NCBI GenBank assembly: GCA_000151295.1
Contig: GG745328.1
Coordinates: 1,527,624 to 1,591,623, forward strand
DNA from: Allomyces macrogynus ATCC 38327
Taxonomy: Eukaryota > Blastocladiomycota > Blastocladiomycetes > Blastocladiales > Blastocladiaceae
Direction: 5' to 3'
Length of the DNA: 64,000 nucleotides
Below, piece after piece: positions 20,816 to 31,692 of this stretch (position 1 is its first letter; the number at the start of each line of letters is the position of its first letter). Below the pieces are notes generated by a model. It worked only from the letters and a program-made list of their open reading frames with translations. It searched no databases and had not been told where the DNA came from. The position numbers were made by a program, and so were the translations under genes.

Positions 20816-21248
20816 CTGCATTTGGTCAATCCGTGAGACGTCCATAAACCGGCGCGCCTGCTTCTCTACCACAACAATGGAGCGCGCTGCCGCCCTTTTG
20901 CTCTGACATGGCGAGGAAAATCGAAAAGAGGGTCAGTTGGTCAACTGGGCCATCCTCACACGTCACGTTCTATTTGCTCCAAGTGCTGGCCCAGGCTGTT
21001 TCTGATGTGTGGCAGGCACAGCACATTATCGGATTTCAGTATTTGAGATGGCAAGCCTTGCTTACACATGGCAGCTGACAGACCAAACACCTGTGAACTC
21101 TTGCCATCTTCTCTGAAGCAGAGATGGGCTGGGATGGAGGCTTGGACTAGAACAAGGCCAGAGGCAGGGTTGTTAAGCCACCAGACCACCAGTGTTCAGT
21201 TGCATTGGCACTGGTGGCTGCAGGTGGCCTGAAGCTCATGTGATCAGG
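20816..21248. other. Low-CpG sequence between the tandem repeats and the hAT relic
   Basis: No frame of note. It is probably the left, non-coding part of the hAT element, but I could not find its terminal inverted repeat. Confidence 0.4.
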
Positions 21249-23588
21249 AAAATGGCTGACCAAGTGTTTGTAGAACACAGTGTGATCTGGATGAACGACC
21301 ACATCAAGGACAGCAAGGGCAAGTGCCTAGACCTTGCCATGCACCACAAGCAGGAGGTGCATGGCACATGACTATACAGTGCTGTGGGTACTTGGTCATG
21401 ACTGCAGTACACCCATTCTGATCCACTTCTATATGTGCTATGTGTGTATTTCTCTGACCAAACAATCTACACCACTGTGTAGTCAGTCATGCTCAACAAC
21501 TGGACACTGCTGCAGCTGCTCCTGGCCTTGCACCTAGAGCCAGGCAAGAAGGCGCCTAACATTTGCAACATGCTCAAGACTGTGATTCAGGAGTACCAGA
21601 TCTCTGAGAAGATTCTTGGTGTCATCATGGACAATCCTGACACAAACACAGGTTCTGTACACATGCTGCTTGTGCAGCTCATGGCCAATGATGTGGCCAC
21701 GTTTGTGATGCTGCTGCAAGTACAATGCTGTGCACATGTCATGCAACACCTCTCCAAGGCTGTGCTGTTGGTGGAAGAGATTGATTGGGTAGTGAAAAAG
21801 GTGAGTGTCATTCTTGCTCACATCAACTGTCACATCTCTACCTGCCAATTAGCCTTCTTCTTGGGCATCATGCTTTCTCCCAACAACTGCAAGGCATTTG
21901 TGCATGTGCTGCAGCCCCCCCCCCCCCTGGGAAACAATACAAGGTGGGGGTCACACTATTGCAAATTTCTTTATTATATGCAGAACTACAAGCACGTTCA
22001 CAAGTATTATTGATGTTTTGCATATGTGCCAAAAAGCTGGGGCAAGTGTTGCCTGCTGCTGGTGCTCACAATGCTTGAGGAGTCATTTGTCACACTTGTG
22101 ATCAAGATGCTGTCAACACTGGAGCAGTTTATGACAATGTTGCAGGCGCCTGATGTTGGTGTCAACAATCTTGCTGGGTTTGCCAGAATTTGGATGGACT
22201 TTGTGGATTTTATGGTGCCAACATGCAACAAGTTGGTGGGGTCTGGTGCACACACTGACATGGTCACTGACAATCCCTATCCTGAGCCTGAGTGCCTTGT
22301 TCTCATGGCTGTCAACCTGAAAATTGCAGCTGAGGACACTGATGCTTGACTTGAACCTGTTGGCCCAGATCAGGGGTGCAAGGATGATGATGGTGCATTC
22401 CCTGTCATCATTAGTCCCCCCTCGCCTCATTTCTGACATTCTCCACCCTGGTGCCACCCTCTGTTAGTGCCAGTCATGGGTGACATGGACCACCACCAAC
22501 TTGTCCTCCCTACACCCATGCACACTGGCCATGGACAGCTACATGCCACTGCTGCTACAAGTGCAATGTCTTCTGTGCCTACTGGTTCCACCTGAGCTGC
22601 CCCTCCCTCTTCTCATGCTCTGCTCATGGGTACCAGTCATGTGTGTGACCTGATTGTTGTGCAGCAGGCCATGGTGGCAGGCCTGTCAGGTGCTGATGTG
22701 CTCAAGTATGTGGCAACAGTCAACAAGTGCATGGAGAGGCTGACCAACAAGCAAAGTACTGGGACAAGTTGTTGGATGGGGTTGTGTCATCCACATGCTT
22801 CACCTGTCTTATGTTACCAGTTGCTGCTCTCATGACCCAAGAGTGCCATCCTGTTTGGGTTGCCTGCTGATCATTAGTCAGTTGTGTAGGGGGAAGCTCA
22901 ATGGCCTGGTCTGGATGTTCCAGCACACCAATTTTATGGAGAGCAAGATCTCTACTTTTGTCAACTATGCCAAGTCTTGCCACAGGTGTCATTGACAACT
23001 GTGATTGGATTGACAACTCCTGTCCCACTGTGCCTGCACCATTGTCAGGCTAGCACATGGGCAGTGCATCTCAGATGCAGGCTGCAGCCATGTCCACATC
23101 AAAGCTGTTGGCCAAGTCAACACTGTACATGTGGCACCTGTTGACCTGGCTGCCCCAATTCTATTCTTGACATGTCTTGCCTGGCCATGCTAGTGACAGC
23201 ATGCAAGGAGCTCTTGGCCTACATGACCAGCACCACATCCATCACTTTGTTGACTTTTGCAGCCTATGTGGAGTGGTGGAAGGCCAACAAGTCAGTCTTC
23301 CCCAAGCTTGCCAGGATCATGCATGATTTTGCCAGGTTTCAATTGACAATTGTGGATTTGGAAAGGGTGCTCTCAGTCACCAACCATGTTCTCAGCAACA
23401 TGCAGTTGCAGTTGGGACAGGACACGTTCAAGGTGATCAATTGTGCTGAACAAGAACTGGGTTGCATTGATGGAGAGCAATGGCAAGCACCTGTTCAACC
23501 AACTGGCATTCTACATGCCACCTGCACCCACATCAGCCAGTGGCACTGGCAGTGGGAGCAATGGGGCTTGGATGTGCTCAGTGATTGA
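21249..23588 (+). pseudogene. hAT-family transposase relic
   Basis: Fragments of one hAT (Ac/hobo-like) transposase in order along the plus strand, broken by stops and frame changes. Near 21489-22013 are the segments YQISEKILGVIMDNPDTN, CCAHVMQHLSKAVL and NNTRWGSHY, counterparts of the family's DNA-binding-proximal catalytic core. At about 23172-23480 is the C-terminal dimerisation region (YVEWWKANKSVFPKLARIM, then LERVLSVTNHVLS). An in-frame stop follows HHKQEVHGT near the start. The DNA is strikingly poor in CpG: I count 2 CpG in 21481-21780, against 10 in the 60 bases 10141-10200 of PSF1. It is not functional as read. No terminal repeats or 8-bp duplication were located. Confidence 0.8.
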
Positions 23589-24131
23589 TGTGTGGTGGTA
23601 CCCGCTTCTTTTCGTTTGTTTGTACCACACCTCTATTTTTGGTTAGCATGGCACTATGAGCACAGTTGTCACCTACCATGACAGGTTTGTGGATGTGGGG
23701 AGTGATGAACGGCCTGAGCATTCTCTTTGTTTTGTCCTTTGTTGGAGACCATTAGAGTGTCAAACCTTCTTTTTCGACTGGCCAGTTCCGATTATTTTTG
23801 GTTTTTGGAATACATGTGAGGGGCTGGCTCGTCAGCAAGCTCAAGGCGACGTGCAGCCACGTGATCCTGTTGGAGGCTTCTTCGCAGATCAGTCACGGGG
23901 CGGCGCAGCACAACCGAGGCGGTTGCCAGCTGACGTGGTTTGTGGTTTGACAAACGGATGCGGGATGCTAACTGACGTGGTGGTCGGGATACAAGAACCA
24001 CGTCAGGCTCCCGCGCTGCCGTTCTGCCAGGCCCACAACAGCATTGGCTCGTCCGTTCTCGTCGGCCTGCTCGTCTCAATGCTCTGTTAGCTCTTCAATG
24101 ACCCGCCCAACGCCCTCACAACCCGCACTCG
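23589..24131. other. Transition from hAT relic to MYND gene
   Basis: Base composition changes from CpG-poor to CpG-rich near 23,860, which probably marks the right edge of the relic and the start of the MYND gene promoter. No gene is seen. Confidence 0.4.
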
Positions 24132-25439
24132 ATGCGCCATCTTCAGCGCGAACTGACGCAGGACTCTGTCCGCGCCGTACAATTCCCAAGCCCTCGGGAC
24201 GGTCCCGAGACGGCTCTCGACCCGAGGTCACCCATTCCGCTGCTCAGCAATACTCGAACGCTTGCCGCGTTTCCGACGGCGGCGCCGCGCCAGCAGTACC
24301 AAGTTGCCCGCACGTCGTTCGACCGACTCTTAGACATCGCGCATGCGACGCTTCCGCACAGTTTCCGCAACACGAACGTCCCCAACCCGTTGCCGCCCAT
24401 CGACCCAAAGACTTTTACCGAGGAGCAGCATCTGACCCGCATGGCGCAGCTGTGGAAGGAAACGTTCCGCAGTATCGCCAATCTCGTTCTCTCCGGCAAC
24501 GACGCCGTGCTCATTCTCGCCGCGCGCAAGGGTGTCGTCTACTTGGCCGTTGCACAGCTGCACAACGTGGTCAACCGCGTCAGCCAGTTGTTTGTCGCCG
24601 GGAAGCGCGAGGAAGGCCAGGCACTGCTGGCGCTGGATGCCGACGCGTATCTCTCCTTGCAGATGCTCGTCATTCTCGGCCAGCACCCGGCGGTCCGCCA
24701 GTACCTGCGCAAGCCCCTCTCAAACAGCTCGCCGATTTGCCCGTTTGCGCTTGTCGAGTGGTTATTACCCGCAATTGCAACGCCGAAAGTCAAGTTGGCG
24801 GCGACGCGCGTCATGGCTCTCTCACTCAATGTCGTGCCTCCGGGCGTTCCTGTCCCGCCCGCTCCCGCACCGAAACCAGAGAGTGCTGCGTCAGGTGCGC
24901 AAGCTACGACGACGCCACCAACGCCGAGGTACTGTGCGAATTTGGCGTGCCAGAAACACGAGTCGACGGACTTGCCATTCTCGAGGTGCAGCAGGTGCAA
25001 GAAGACGTGGTATTGTTCGCGTCCGTGCCAAGTCGCGGCGTGGAAGGCGGGGCACCGATTGTGGTGCGTGCACTTGGCCGAGATCGAGGAAACGGAGGCG
25101 GCCCCGGCCACTGCAGGCGGCGCCAGTGCCGAGCAAGCGACAAGAAATCCGACAGCGCAACCGCCAGCAGCTACCGCGGCGCAGGTGGCAGCAGCAGCGA
25201 CTGTCGCCGCGCACGCGCAACCTGCCGGTGCAGCCGCGGGCACTACACAGCCGTCTCCGGCCGGCTCTACAAATGCGACTGCGACAGCGTCCGCTTCGAC
25301 ACCCGCTAGACCAACCGTGCCGCCTCCGGGATTCACTGCCGTCGCGGGAGCGCCGTACCCGACGCCGACGGCGGCAGAGACGACCGATGCGGGCATGGCC
25401 AACACGACGGGTCGTGGTGGTCCGGTTCGAGGTCGGTAA
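24132..25439 (+). CDS. MYND zinc-finger protein, Mub1/SamB-like
   Basis: One exon of 435 residues. A helical N-terminal region (about 55-235) is followed by a MYND finger with all eight ligands: C268, C273, C286, C289, C295, C299, H308 and C312 (CSRCKKTWYCSRPCQVAAWK, then GHRLWC). The combination of a helical N-terminal domain and a finger near 'GHRxWC' resembles fungal Mub1/SamB, the partner of the Ubr2 ubiquitin ligase in yeast. The Ala/Pro/Thr-rich tail is low complexity. The gene sits between two decayed mobile regions but its composition is that of a normal host gene. The start at 24132 is the first ATG in this frame; an upstream exon is possible. The family is sure, the orthology only likely. 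Confidence 0.78.
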   Translation: MRHLQRELTQDSVRAVQFPSPRDGPETALDPRSPIPLLSNTRTLAAFPTAAPRQQYQVARTSFDRLLDIAHATLPHSFRNTNVPNPLPPIDPKTFTEEQHLTRMAQLWKETFRSIANLVLSGNDAVLILAARKGVVYLAVAQLHNVVNRVSQLFVAGKREEGQALLALDADAYLSLQMLVILGQHPAVRQYLRKPLSNSSPICPFALVEWLLPAIATPKVKLAATRVMALSLNVVPPGVPVPPAPAPKPESAASGAQATTTPPTPRYCANLACQKHESTDLPFSRCSRCKKTWYCSRPCQVAAWKAGHRLWCVHLAEIEETEAAPATAGGASAEQATRNPTAQPPAATAAQVAAAATVAAHAQPAGAAAGTTQPSPAGSTNATATASASTPARPTVPPPGFTAVAGAPYPTPTAAETTDAGMANTTGRGGPVRGR

Positions 25440-26656
25440 TAGTAGTAGTAAGGTGTCAGTACGGCGCCAAGAGCAACGGGAACAGACCATTCTCCCAACG
25501 ATGACGGCGAACCTCCGTCGCCGTTGTCGTGGGTGGCTAGGAAGTGACTTTTTGAGTTCATTTCAAAGTCTTTGTTGGCTTTCTTTCGGGTGACGTGCTT
25601 TTCTTTTCAACGGTTCGCTGCAGCAGGGTCTTGGTGGGTGGCCCGAAAACCCATTTCGATCCGCACTCGGTGTGGACATCTATTTACTAGGATTTCTTCT
25701 CGCAAAATACGACTCTTGTCGACCAGCACCGCGGTCGTTTTGGGTCTGCATTTCGAGAGGGCCTTTGGGCGGCAGCCGTCGACCTGCACATTTCATTTTC
25801 GGTCCATACTTACTCGCATCGCCTGTTGGTGACGGTCGACGGATGTGACTTATCAAACAAGGCGCTTCGCGCCCCGTGTGTAGGGATGCCAGGTCGTGAG
25901 GTGCTTCAGCTCAAAAGAATCCTGAGCATTTTTCGCCAATACCCAGACATTACAAAAACGCGCGATTGCAGAGAGTATCAAAACCGGCGACGGCACATTT
26001 GCAAAATGAGCGTCTTTATTTTGTGGCACGAAACTGTATTGGTTGTGTTGCTCTTGGAATGTGGACAGCAAGGTGCGGTTGAGATGGAAGTGGACGGGTA
26101 AAAAGACAGCACCCCCAACAATCGTGTACCCACGGAAAGACAATCATGTGTGCCAATATCTCCACTGTTTACATTGCAACAATGCCTTCACCCTGGCCCA
26201 GGGTGACGATCGTGCGGTTCCATTGTGCAGAACACGCTCTGGGTCAAAATTGGGTGCAATATTAATGGAAAAATCGGCGTTGCTCTTGAGTCGATGAGCA
26301 GGCCAATTGAAAAGTCGAGGACGCAATTCAAAAAATATTCGGCCGAAAATTGAACTGACAGATACTGCAGATACACTCGAACTGGTACTGGGGTTACCAT
26401 TTCCACGACAATGGCTGCCACATCATCAGCAGATAGGGGAAAAAACGAATTAACAATTGCATCTAACTTGGTGAGATTGGGATCAGTGTGTGCCCAATGG
26501 AGCGCCATAGTTATCTTCGTCCCACTCACGTTTCTTGATGAGATTGCTTTGAACGTTCTATTGTCATTTCTTGTCATCAATCTGGCTGCAGCCAAAGCAC
26601 TATCTGTGCCACCTGGGTTGGCCCTGCTGCAAAAAGGTATATCATTGATGTGCACC
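25440..26656. other. Intergenic, AT-richer stretch without a supported gene
   Basis: About 1.2 kb downstream of the MYND gene. A minus-strand frame of 156 codons (26188-26658) exists but shows no family motif I recognise and begins inside the neighbouring inverted-repeat element, so it is not annotated as a gene. Confidence 0.45.
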
Positions 26657-26886
26657 ATTTAGGGGATTTGAATGCATTGGGGGTGAATTGAGTGAGGAGA
26701 TAAATCTGGCGGTTGCGCTCAAACTATGTGGCGTAGCGTTCGGTTTCAGTGAGCGCAATGACAATTGTCTTGTGCCTGAGTTACACCATGCAGTGAAAGC
26801 TTGGCCAACTGTTCACACCTGATTCATCTCCTCCCTCACTTCACCTTTGATGCTCCCCAAAAGAGGGGCATTCGAATCCCCTAAAT
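26657..26886. mobile_element. MITE-like element with terminal inverted repeats
   Basis: The left end ATTTAGGGGATTTGAATGC (26657-26675) is the inverse of the right end GCATTCGAATCCCCTAAAT (26868-26886) with one mismatch. The similarity continues inward after a short gap: GGTGAATTGAGTGAGGAGAT on the left against the complement of ATCTCCTCCCTCACTTCACC on the right. The 230-bp size, long imperfect inverted repeats and lack of coding capacity fit a miniature inverted-repeat element. No clear target duplication was seen, so the superfamily is unknown. Confidence 0.7.
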
Positions 26887-27292
26887 AGCGCGCAATGATT
26901 CTGCACTTTGTTTGCAGTGGGAATTGCTGAAGGATCAACCCAGGCAGCATAGATGACGTTTTGGTGGTGGCCAGATCTCAGCGGCCACTGAACCGATTTG
27001 AAAGAACCTTGTACTGATTGTATGGTGCATCAAATTGTTTTCAATGCGGGGGCCGATATGGGAGTCGAGCGAGGAGTACAGAGGGAGTGGCCAAAAATGG
27101 AGTAGTGTCTTGACAGCATCTGTTTTGTGGATCCTTGGACTGAAAAGTGCGTGACAAAAGCTTGCATTTGCGACGATTTGATTGTGGGCATGCCTTGGAG
27201 CTCTGACGTGAATGCTTTGCCAGACAATCTGAGTGTGCTCTCGCTTTGTCATTTGAGCAGCTGAGGTCACTGCAAGACTCAGCACAGCCAGG
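26887..27292. other. Sequence between the MITE and the helicase relic
   Basis: No supported feature. It may include the eroded N-terminal part of the primase-helicase, but no motif could be placed. Confidence 0.35.
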
Positions 27293-28277
27293 GTGAGGGG
27301 CTGTGGAGGCACATGCTCATGCTGTATGTTGGAGTCCTTCCACAAGGGCATCAAGGTTGCTGTGTACTATGCCTGGCTCACGATCAAGGATTACTGGGAC
27401 ATCAACGCCACACGGAACTGTGTTGAGATGGTTGTCCTGACCCATGGGCTGTTTGACTTCATGCTGCAAGTCAAGGAGCTCGTCTTTGACATCCACCTGC
27501 AAGTTTGGGGTAAGCATACTGCTGGCAACCTGGTCATTGACCACTACAACGCCTTCCACAGGTTTGTTGCCAAGCATCTCAGTCGGACTATTGCAGCTGA
27601 AGACGTCACGCTCTACCTCAAGTATGTCAAGGAGATCATTTGCTGTGGCCACAATATGGAGTACCTGTACATGCTCAAGTTGGTCCAAGGGCTGCTCACA
27701 ATGGGCAAGGCCAATGGAGTGATGCTCTTGCTGCAGGGGCTTGAGGGATCCAGAAAGGGCATGTTCTACTCGCTGCTCAAGGACTTCATCATTGGCAAGG
27801 AGTGCTGCATCGAGATCAACAACATTGGCAAGTTCATCTGGGGGGACTTCAATGTGATCTACACAAACCTGGTTGACTTAGACCTGTCACACGTTGATCT
27901 TACTGAGCTCCCACACAAAGAGGACTGGGAGGCCATTGTGAAGGTGAGCATGGACCCAATCAGCACGTTCATTGATGAATTATGGTGGTTTCCCCAATGG
28001 GCTCATGAGGTTTGGGAGGGCGGTGACACTGCCTGAGATGGCCTCTGAACAGCTCTATGCCATGTACCACAAGTATGTCATGCAGCGATTCCCATGTGCT
28101 GAGCCCAAAACCATGAAGGGGTTTGGCATGGCCATGGGCAAGGCCGTGTACCATGGTGCTGATGGGAAAGAGGCTTTGCTCTTTGGAAATGTCCACTGCA
28201 ATGTGAATGGTCACAGGCCACATGTTTACGTCTACAAGGGCCCTGTGCTACTTGCAATGGAAGATGATGATGAGTAG
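27293..28277 (+). pseudogene. Relic of a virus/mobile-element primase-helicase (D5 / DUF5906-like)
   Basis: An open frame (27293-28036) followed by a second in the next frame (27972-28277) together resemble the C-terminal helicase half of D5-type primase-helicases of large DNA viruses, virophages and related transposons. The pattern is: DHYNAFHRFVA; then YLKYVKEIICCGHNMEY; then a Walker-A position VMLLLQGLEGSRKGMF; then a YNxF/GKF-like segment; and a C-terminal QLYAMYHKY with NVNGHRPHVYVY. The P-loop reads GLEGSRKG where a working one needs GxxGxGKS/T, so it is dead. A single frame change near 27,970-28,020 separates the halves, and the primase part is missing. The DNA is CpG-poor (6 CpG in 27301-27600). 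The source could be an endogenous virus or a Polinton-like element. Confidence 0.6.
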
Positions 28278-28600
28278 TTTGTATCAGATCAACGTGCTTT
28301 AAATTAACATCCCTGTTCCACATCCATGGCCTGCCACCCCATTCTGCTGCACTGCATGGGGCCCCACAGGGATCCATGGCAAGTCATGGACTGCCTGCTG
28401 CTGGGGGCTCGGCTTGTCTGTGACTGCTGCCACAAAAAGTCCCATGATTGCATCTATGTAAAACCCAGGCAAGCATCTGGGCAGGGTTGTGGAGGCGGGT
28501 CTCCTCCATGTATTGCTGACAGTCTCAGGGACTCTATGCTGTGGGATCCCACATCCATCAGGGGATGGGTGTCCATGGACGGCCCTGACTGGACCAGTTC
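28278..28600. other. No gene seen downstream of the helicase relic
   Basis: CpG-poor sequence rich in CCATGG-like and GGGATCC-like words. No frame or family match. Confidence 0.35.
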
Positions 28601-29340
28601 GTGACTCTGGGCAATCGTTTTGCTCAGGGTAAGTCGCTGACCCAATGGACCAGGTCCATGGTCCCTTGACTTTGATCTCAAAGATGGGGGTGTACAGAGC
28701 TTAAGCACTTCTCTTCATCTTGCTTTTCCTATTATCCTAAAACAATGTGGTCATCCAGTCAATCCAGTCAGTGGCTTACCCTGAGCGAAAATGCCTGACT
28801 GGGTGCTGACCATATCAGGTCAATCTGGTCAGGATCACCCCAAGTGAAAACGCCCCAACTGGATGAGACCCATACAGGTAGTCCAGCCAAATGTCCACTG
28901 CAACCCCTGCCATGCCATCCCACACTTGCTCCATGCTATCGTCAAATCATCTTGCAGACGCCCTGCATCCAGGATCCTTCTTTGCAACAGATTTGTGAGT
29001 TTCTCAGGGTAAGTCATCCCCCCAGAATCCCAATATCCCAGGGACCACTCAGGGTAAGCAATTGGCCTACCAGCCACGTTATGGGCCAGGATCTTTTCCA
29101 GGATTTGCTTGGGGTAAGCAATTGGGCGCCCAGGCACATTATGTGCCAGGATCACTTCCGGGATATTGCTGGGGGTAAGCAATTGGGAATGGCATGTGTT
29201 CAGATTGTGAGTCGCTTGGGGTAAGCCATCCCAGAATCCTGATATGAGGATTTACTCGGGGTAAGCAATTGGGAACGGTATATATTCGAATGAGTCGCTC
29301 GGGGTTGGCCATCCCAGAATCCTGATATGTATTGGGGCCC
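28601..29340. repeat. Degenerate tandem/dispersed repeats around GGGTAAGCAATTGG
   Basis: The core CAGGGTAAG or GGGGTAAGCAATTGGG recurs at about 28625, 29004, 29050, 29112, 29170, 29218 and 29260, with an inverted copy (CTTACCCTGAGCG) near 28776. Between about 29050 and 29170 two 60-65-bp units align along their length, sharing CACRTTATGKGCCAGGATC. A second unit, GCCATCCCAGAATCCTGATAT, appears near 29225 and 29307. It is non-coding and looks like an eroded satellite. Confidence 0.65.
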
Positions 29341-29629
29341 ATTGGGCCCTGATACTCAACCAAATACATTCTGGTTCGACCCAACCAGCAGCAACGCCAG
29401 CAGCAACCCGGACTCGCTCGGCACCCGCCGGAACTATCTACAGAGCGTGGCGCTTTCCCCGACGGCACTGACAGCGCACCGTGGTTGTTGACATGACGCG
29501 ATTGTCAGCCAGCTCCCCGTGCAACGTTTGTCGGGACCCATAACCAACTACATTATCTTGCTGCAGCACCCGACCTGGACTGACCCAATCACCGCCCTCC
29601 GCTCGCGCTCTGAGCACGCTTCCACATCA
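29341..29629. other. Spacer before the aldehyde dehydrogenase pseudogene
   Basis: CpG content returns to host level here, so this is probably the former promoter of the pseudogene. No motif is assigned. Confidence 0.4.
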
Positions 29630-31467
29630 TGTCGACGACCGCGCGTTGGCACGACGCATCGCACCAGCTCAGCCGCGAGTCGCACTGCAGGCCATCCCCT
29701 TTCTTACTCGCGCACTCACACCGGGAACCGCGGATACTTGCCGGACCACGGCTGGGTTCCTGTCGACAACACGCATCATGGCGCGCGAGCTCCGACTATG
29801 GCCGGCGCGCCTGCATTCTCTAACCCCGCTTCCAACCGGCGTCGCTCCAGTAATGGCCAAGTCGACGCCAGAACGTGAGGTCGTGGATGTCCCTGATGCC
29901 ACGGAGGAGGACGTGCGCACTGCGGTTGCGAACGCGGCGCAGGCGTTCGAGTCGGGATGGGGTGTCATGGCGCCGACTGCGAGGAGGTGCGCTCCGTGAG
30001 TGCGATTGGGCCAGACCAAACGCACGGACGGGTGATGGTAAATCTGCTGGACGTAGGGACTACATGTTCCGCATCGGCGATGCTCTCGAACGCAACGCAG
30101 AAGCGTTTGCCGAGCTCGAAGTGCGGCAGACGGGCAAGTTGTTTACGGATGCAGTCGGCGAGGTGCACGAGGCTGCGTCCGCGTTCTAGTACTTCAGCAG
30201 TACGTGTTCCTCAAATACTTTGATCTTCATTTCGGGTGGAGGCGGGACCTGACCTCGGCTGCGATCCTCCTAGGCTGCCGATAAAATCGACGGCAACCAT
30301 GGACGCGACAAGCATCTACGTGCCCAAGGGCGTGTGCGCGATCATCACGGCCTTCAACTACCCGCTGATGCTCACGTGCTGGATAATGGCACCGGCGCTC
30401 GCGGCGGGCAACGGACGTTGTTTTGCTTCTACCTTGCTCGTCAAGATGGCGATCGCTGCTGCTGCTTTGATTTGGCCAATTCCCTGACATGGATGGCGCT
30501 GACAATTTCACCTGCTCGCTCTATCACCAGACGGCCGTCATTAAACCTTCGGAAACAACGCCCCTCTCGATCCTCGCCCTGCGGGACCTGCAACCGACGC
30601 CCCGTCCCCGGTCCACGTCGTCCCGGGCGACGCACGCGTCGGGCAACTGCTCACGTCACACGCCGACATTGCGCACGTCAGTTTCACGGGTTCCACGAGC
30701 GTCGGCGCGCAACTCATCGAGACCGATGCGCGCGCACACGGATGCGGCGTTCGCGTCGCACTGGATGCTGGTGGCGAATGCGGGCCAGAATGTGCAGCGA
30801 CGCGCGTGCTTGTGCATCGCGATGTGCATGAGTGATGTGAGAAGCTCGTGAGTGCGGTGGAGAAGCAGATTGGTGCCAAACCGCCGGGGTCGCTGTATGA
30901 TGGCGCGGCGAGGATGGGGATGCTCGGTACGTCCGTTCGCTTCGCCTCGCAAACCAAATCTAAGGCCTGACTCGACATTTTCTTTCGATCCCAGCATTCG
31001 AAGCGCACGCCGACCGCGTCCGGTCCGACATCGAGGTCGCCCTCGCATCGGGCCTGTCCCTCGCACACCCGCGTGACCCGAACGCGCTCTACGACGCGCA
31101 CGCGCCCGAATGGGTCCCGCCCGTCCTGTTTAAGTCGTTGCTCGACACGCACGCGATCGCGCAAAACGAGTTGTTTGGTCCCGTCGTCGCCGTGCTCGAA
31201 CCGTTCACCGATATCCAAGAAGCCGCGCAGCGCGTCAACTATACGCGGTACAGTTTGGTGGCGGGGATCGTGGGCGACGACGAGACGAGGATCCGGGCGT
31301 TTGTGCGTGGCGCGCGCGCGGGGATCGTGTGGGTGAATACCTGGAACGTGAGTCCCGTCGACGTGCCGCTTGGTGGGACCGGGAGGTCGGGCATGGGCAA
31401 GGAGCTCGGGTTGTTGGGGCTCAAGGAGTTTTTGTTTGCCAAGAGCATCATTCGCGGATACTCGTGA
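29630..31467 (+). pseudogene. Aldehyde dehydrogenase (ALDH superfamily) pseudogene
   Basis: ALDH signatures occur in the right order but in several frames: VVDVPDATEEDVRTAVANAA near 29,880; DALERNAEAFAELEVRQTGK near 30,080; YVPKGVCAIITAFNYPLML and APALAAGN near 30,320-30,410; TAVIKPSETTPLSILAL near 30,530; HVSFTGSTSVGAQLIETD near 30,680; a catalytic-cysteine region reading GPECAATRVLVHRD where families have GQxC; and an intact C-terminus 31,138-31,467 (ELFGPVVAVLEPF, GGTGRSGMGKELG). Lesions include a TAG after EVHEAASAF, a TGA after VHRDVHE, several frame changes, and a donor after LAAGN reading GGACGT where this genome normally uses GTACGT. It keeps intron remnants, so it is a degraded gene, not a retrocopy. 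Confidence 0.85.
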
Positions 31468-31692
31468 AGAGGATGCTCTGTAAGCTTGTGGATCAATGGG
31501 CTCGCCATGGGCACCAAGGAATGGAGATTGTTTAAATAGACGTTGAAACAAGACGACGGGACAGAACGCAGTATCGCCAGCACAAACAAATGCACGATTT
31601 TCGACAATTTGTATTGCCCACAACACACTCACCAACACACTCACTTGAAGATCGAAAGCAAACCAACCGGCGAACCACACGCACTCCATCGA

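Noticed and set aside
26188..26658. Minus-strand frame of 156 codons
   Set aside because: Starts inside the MITE repeat, has no recognised motif and lies in a repeat-rich block.
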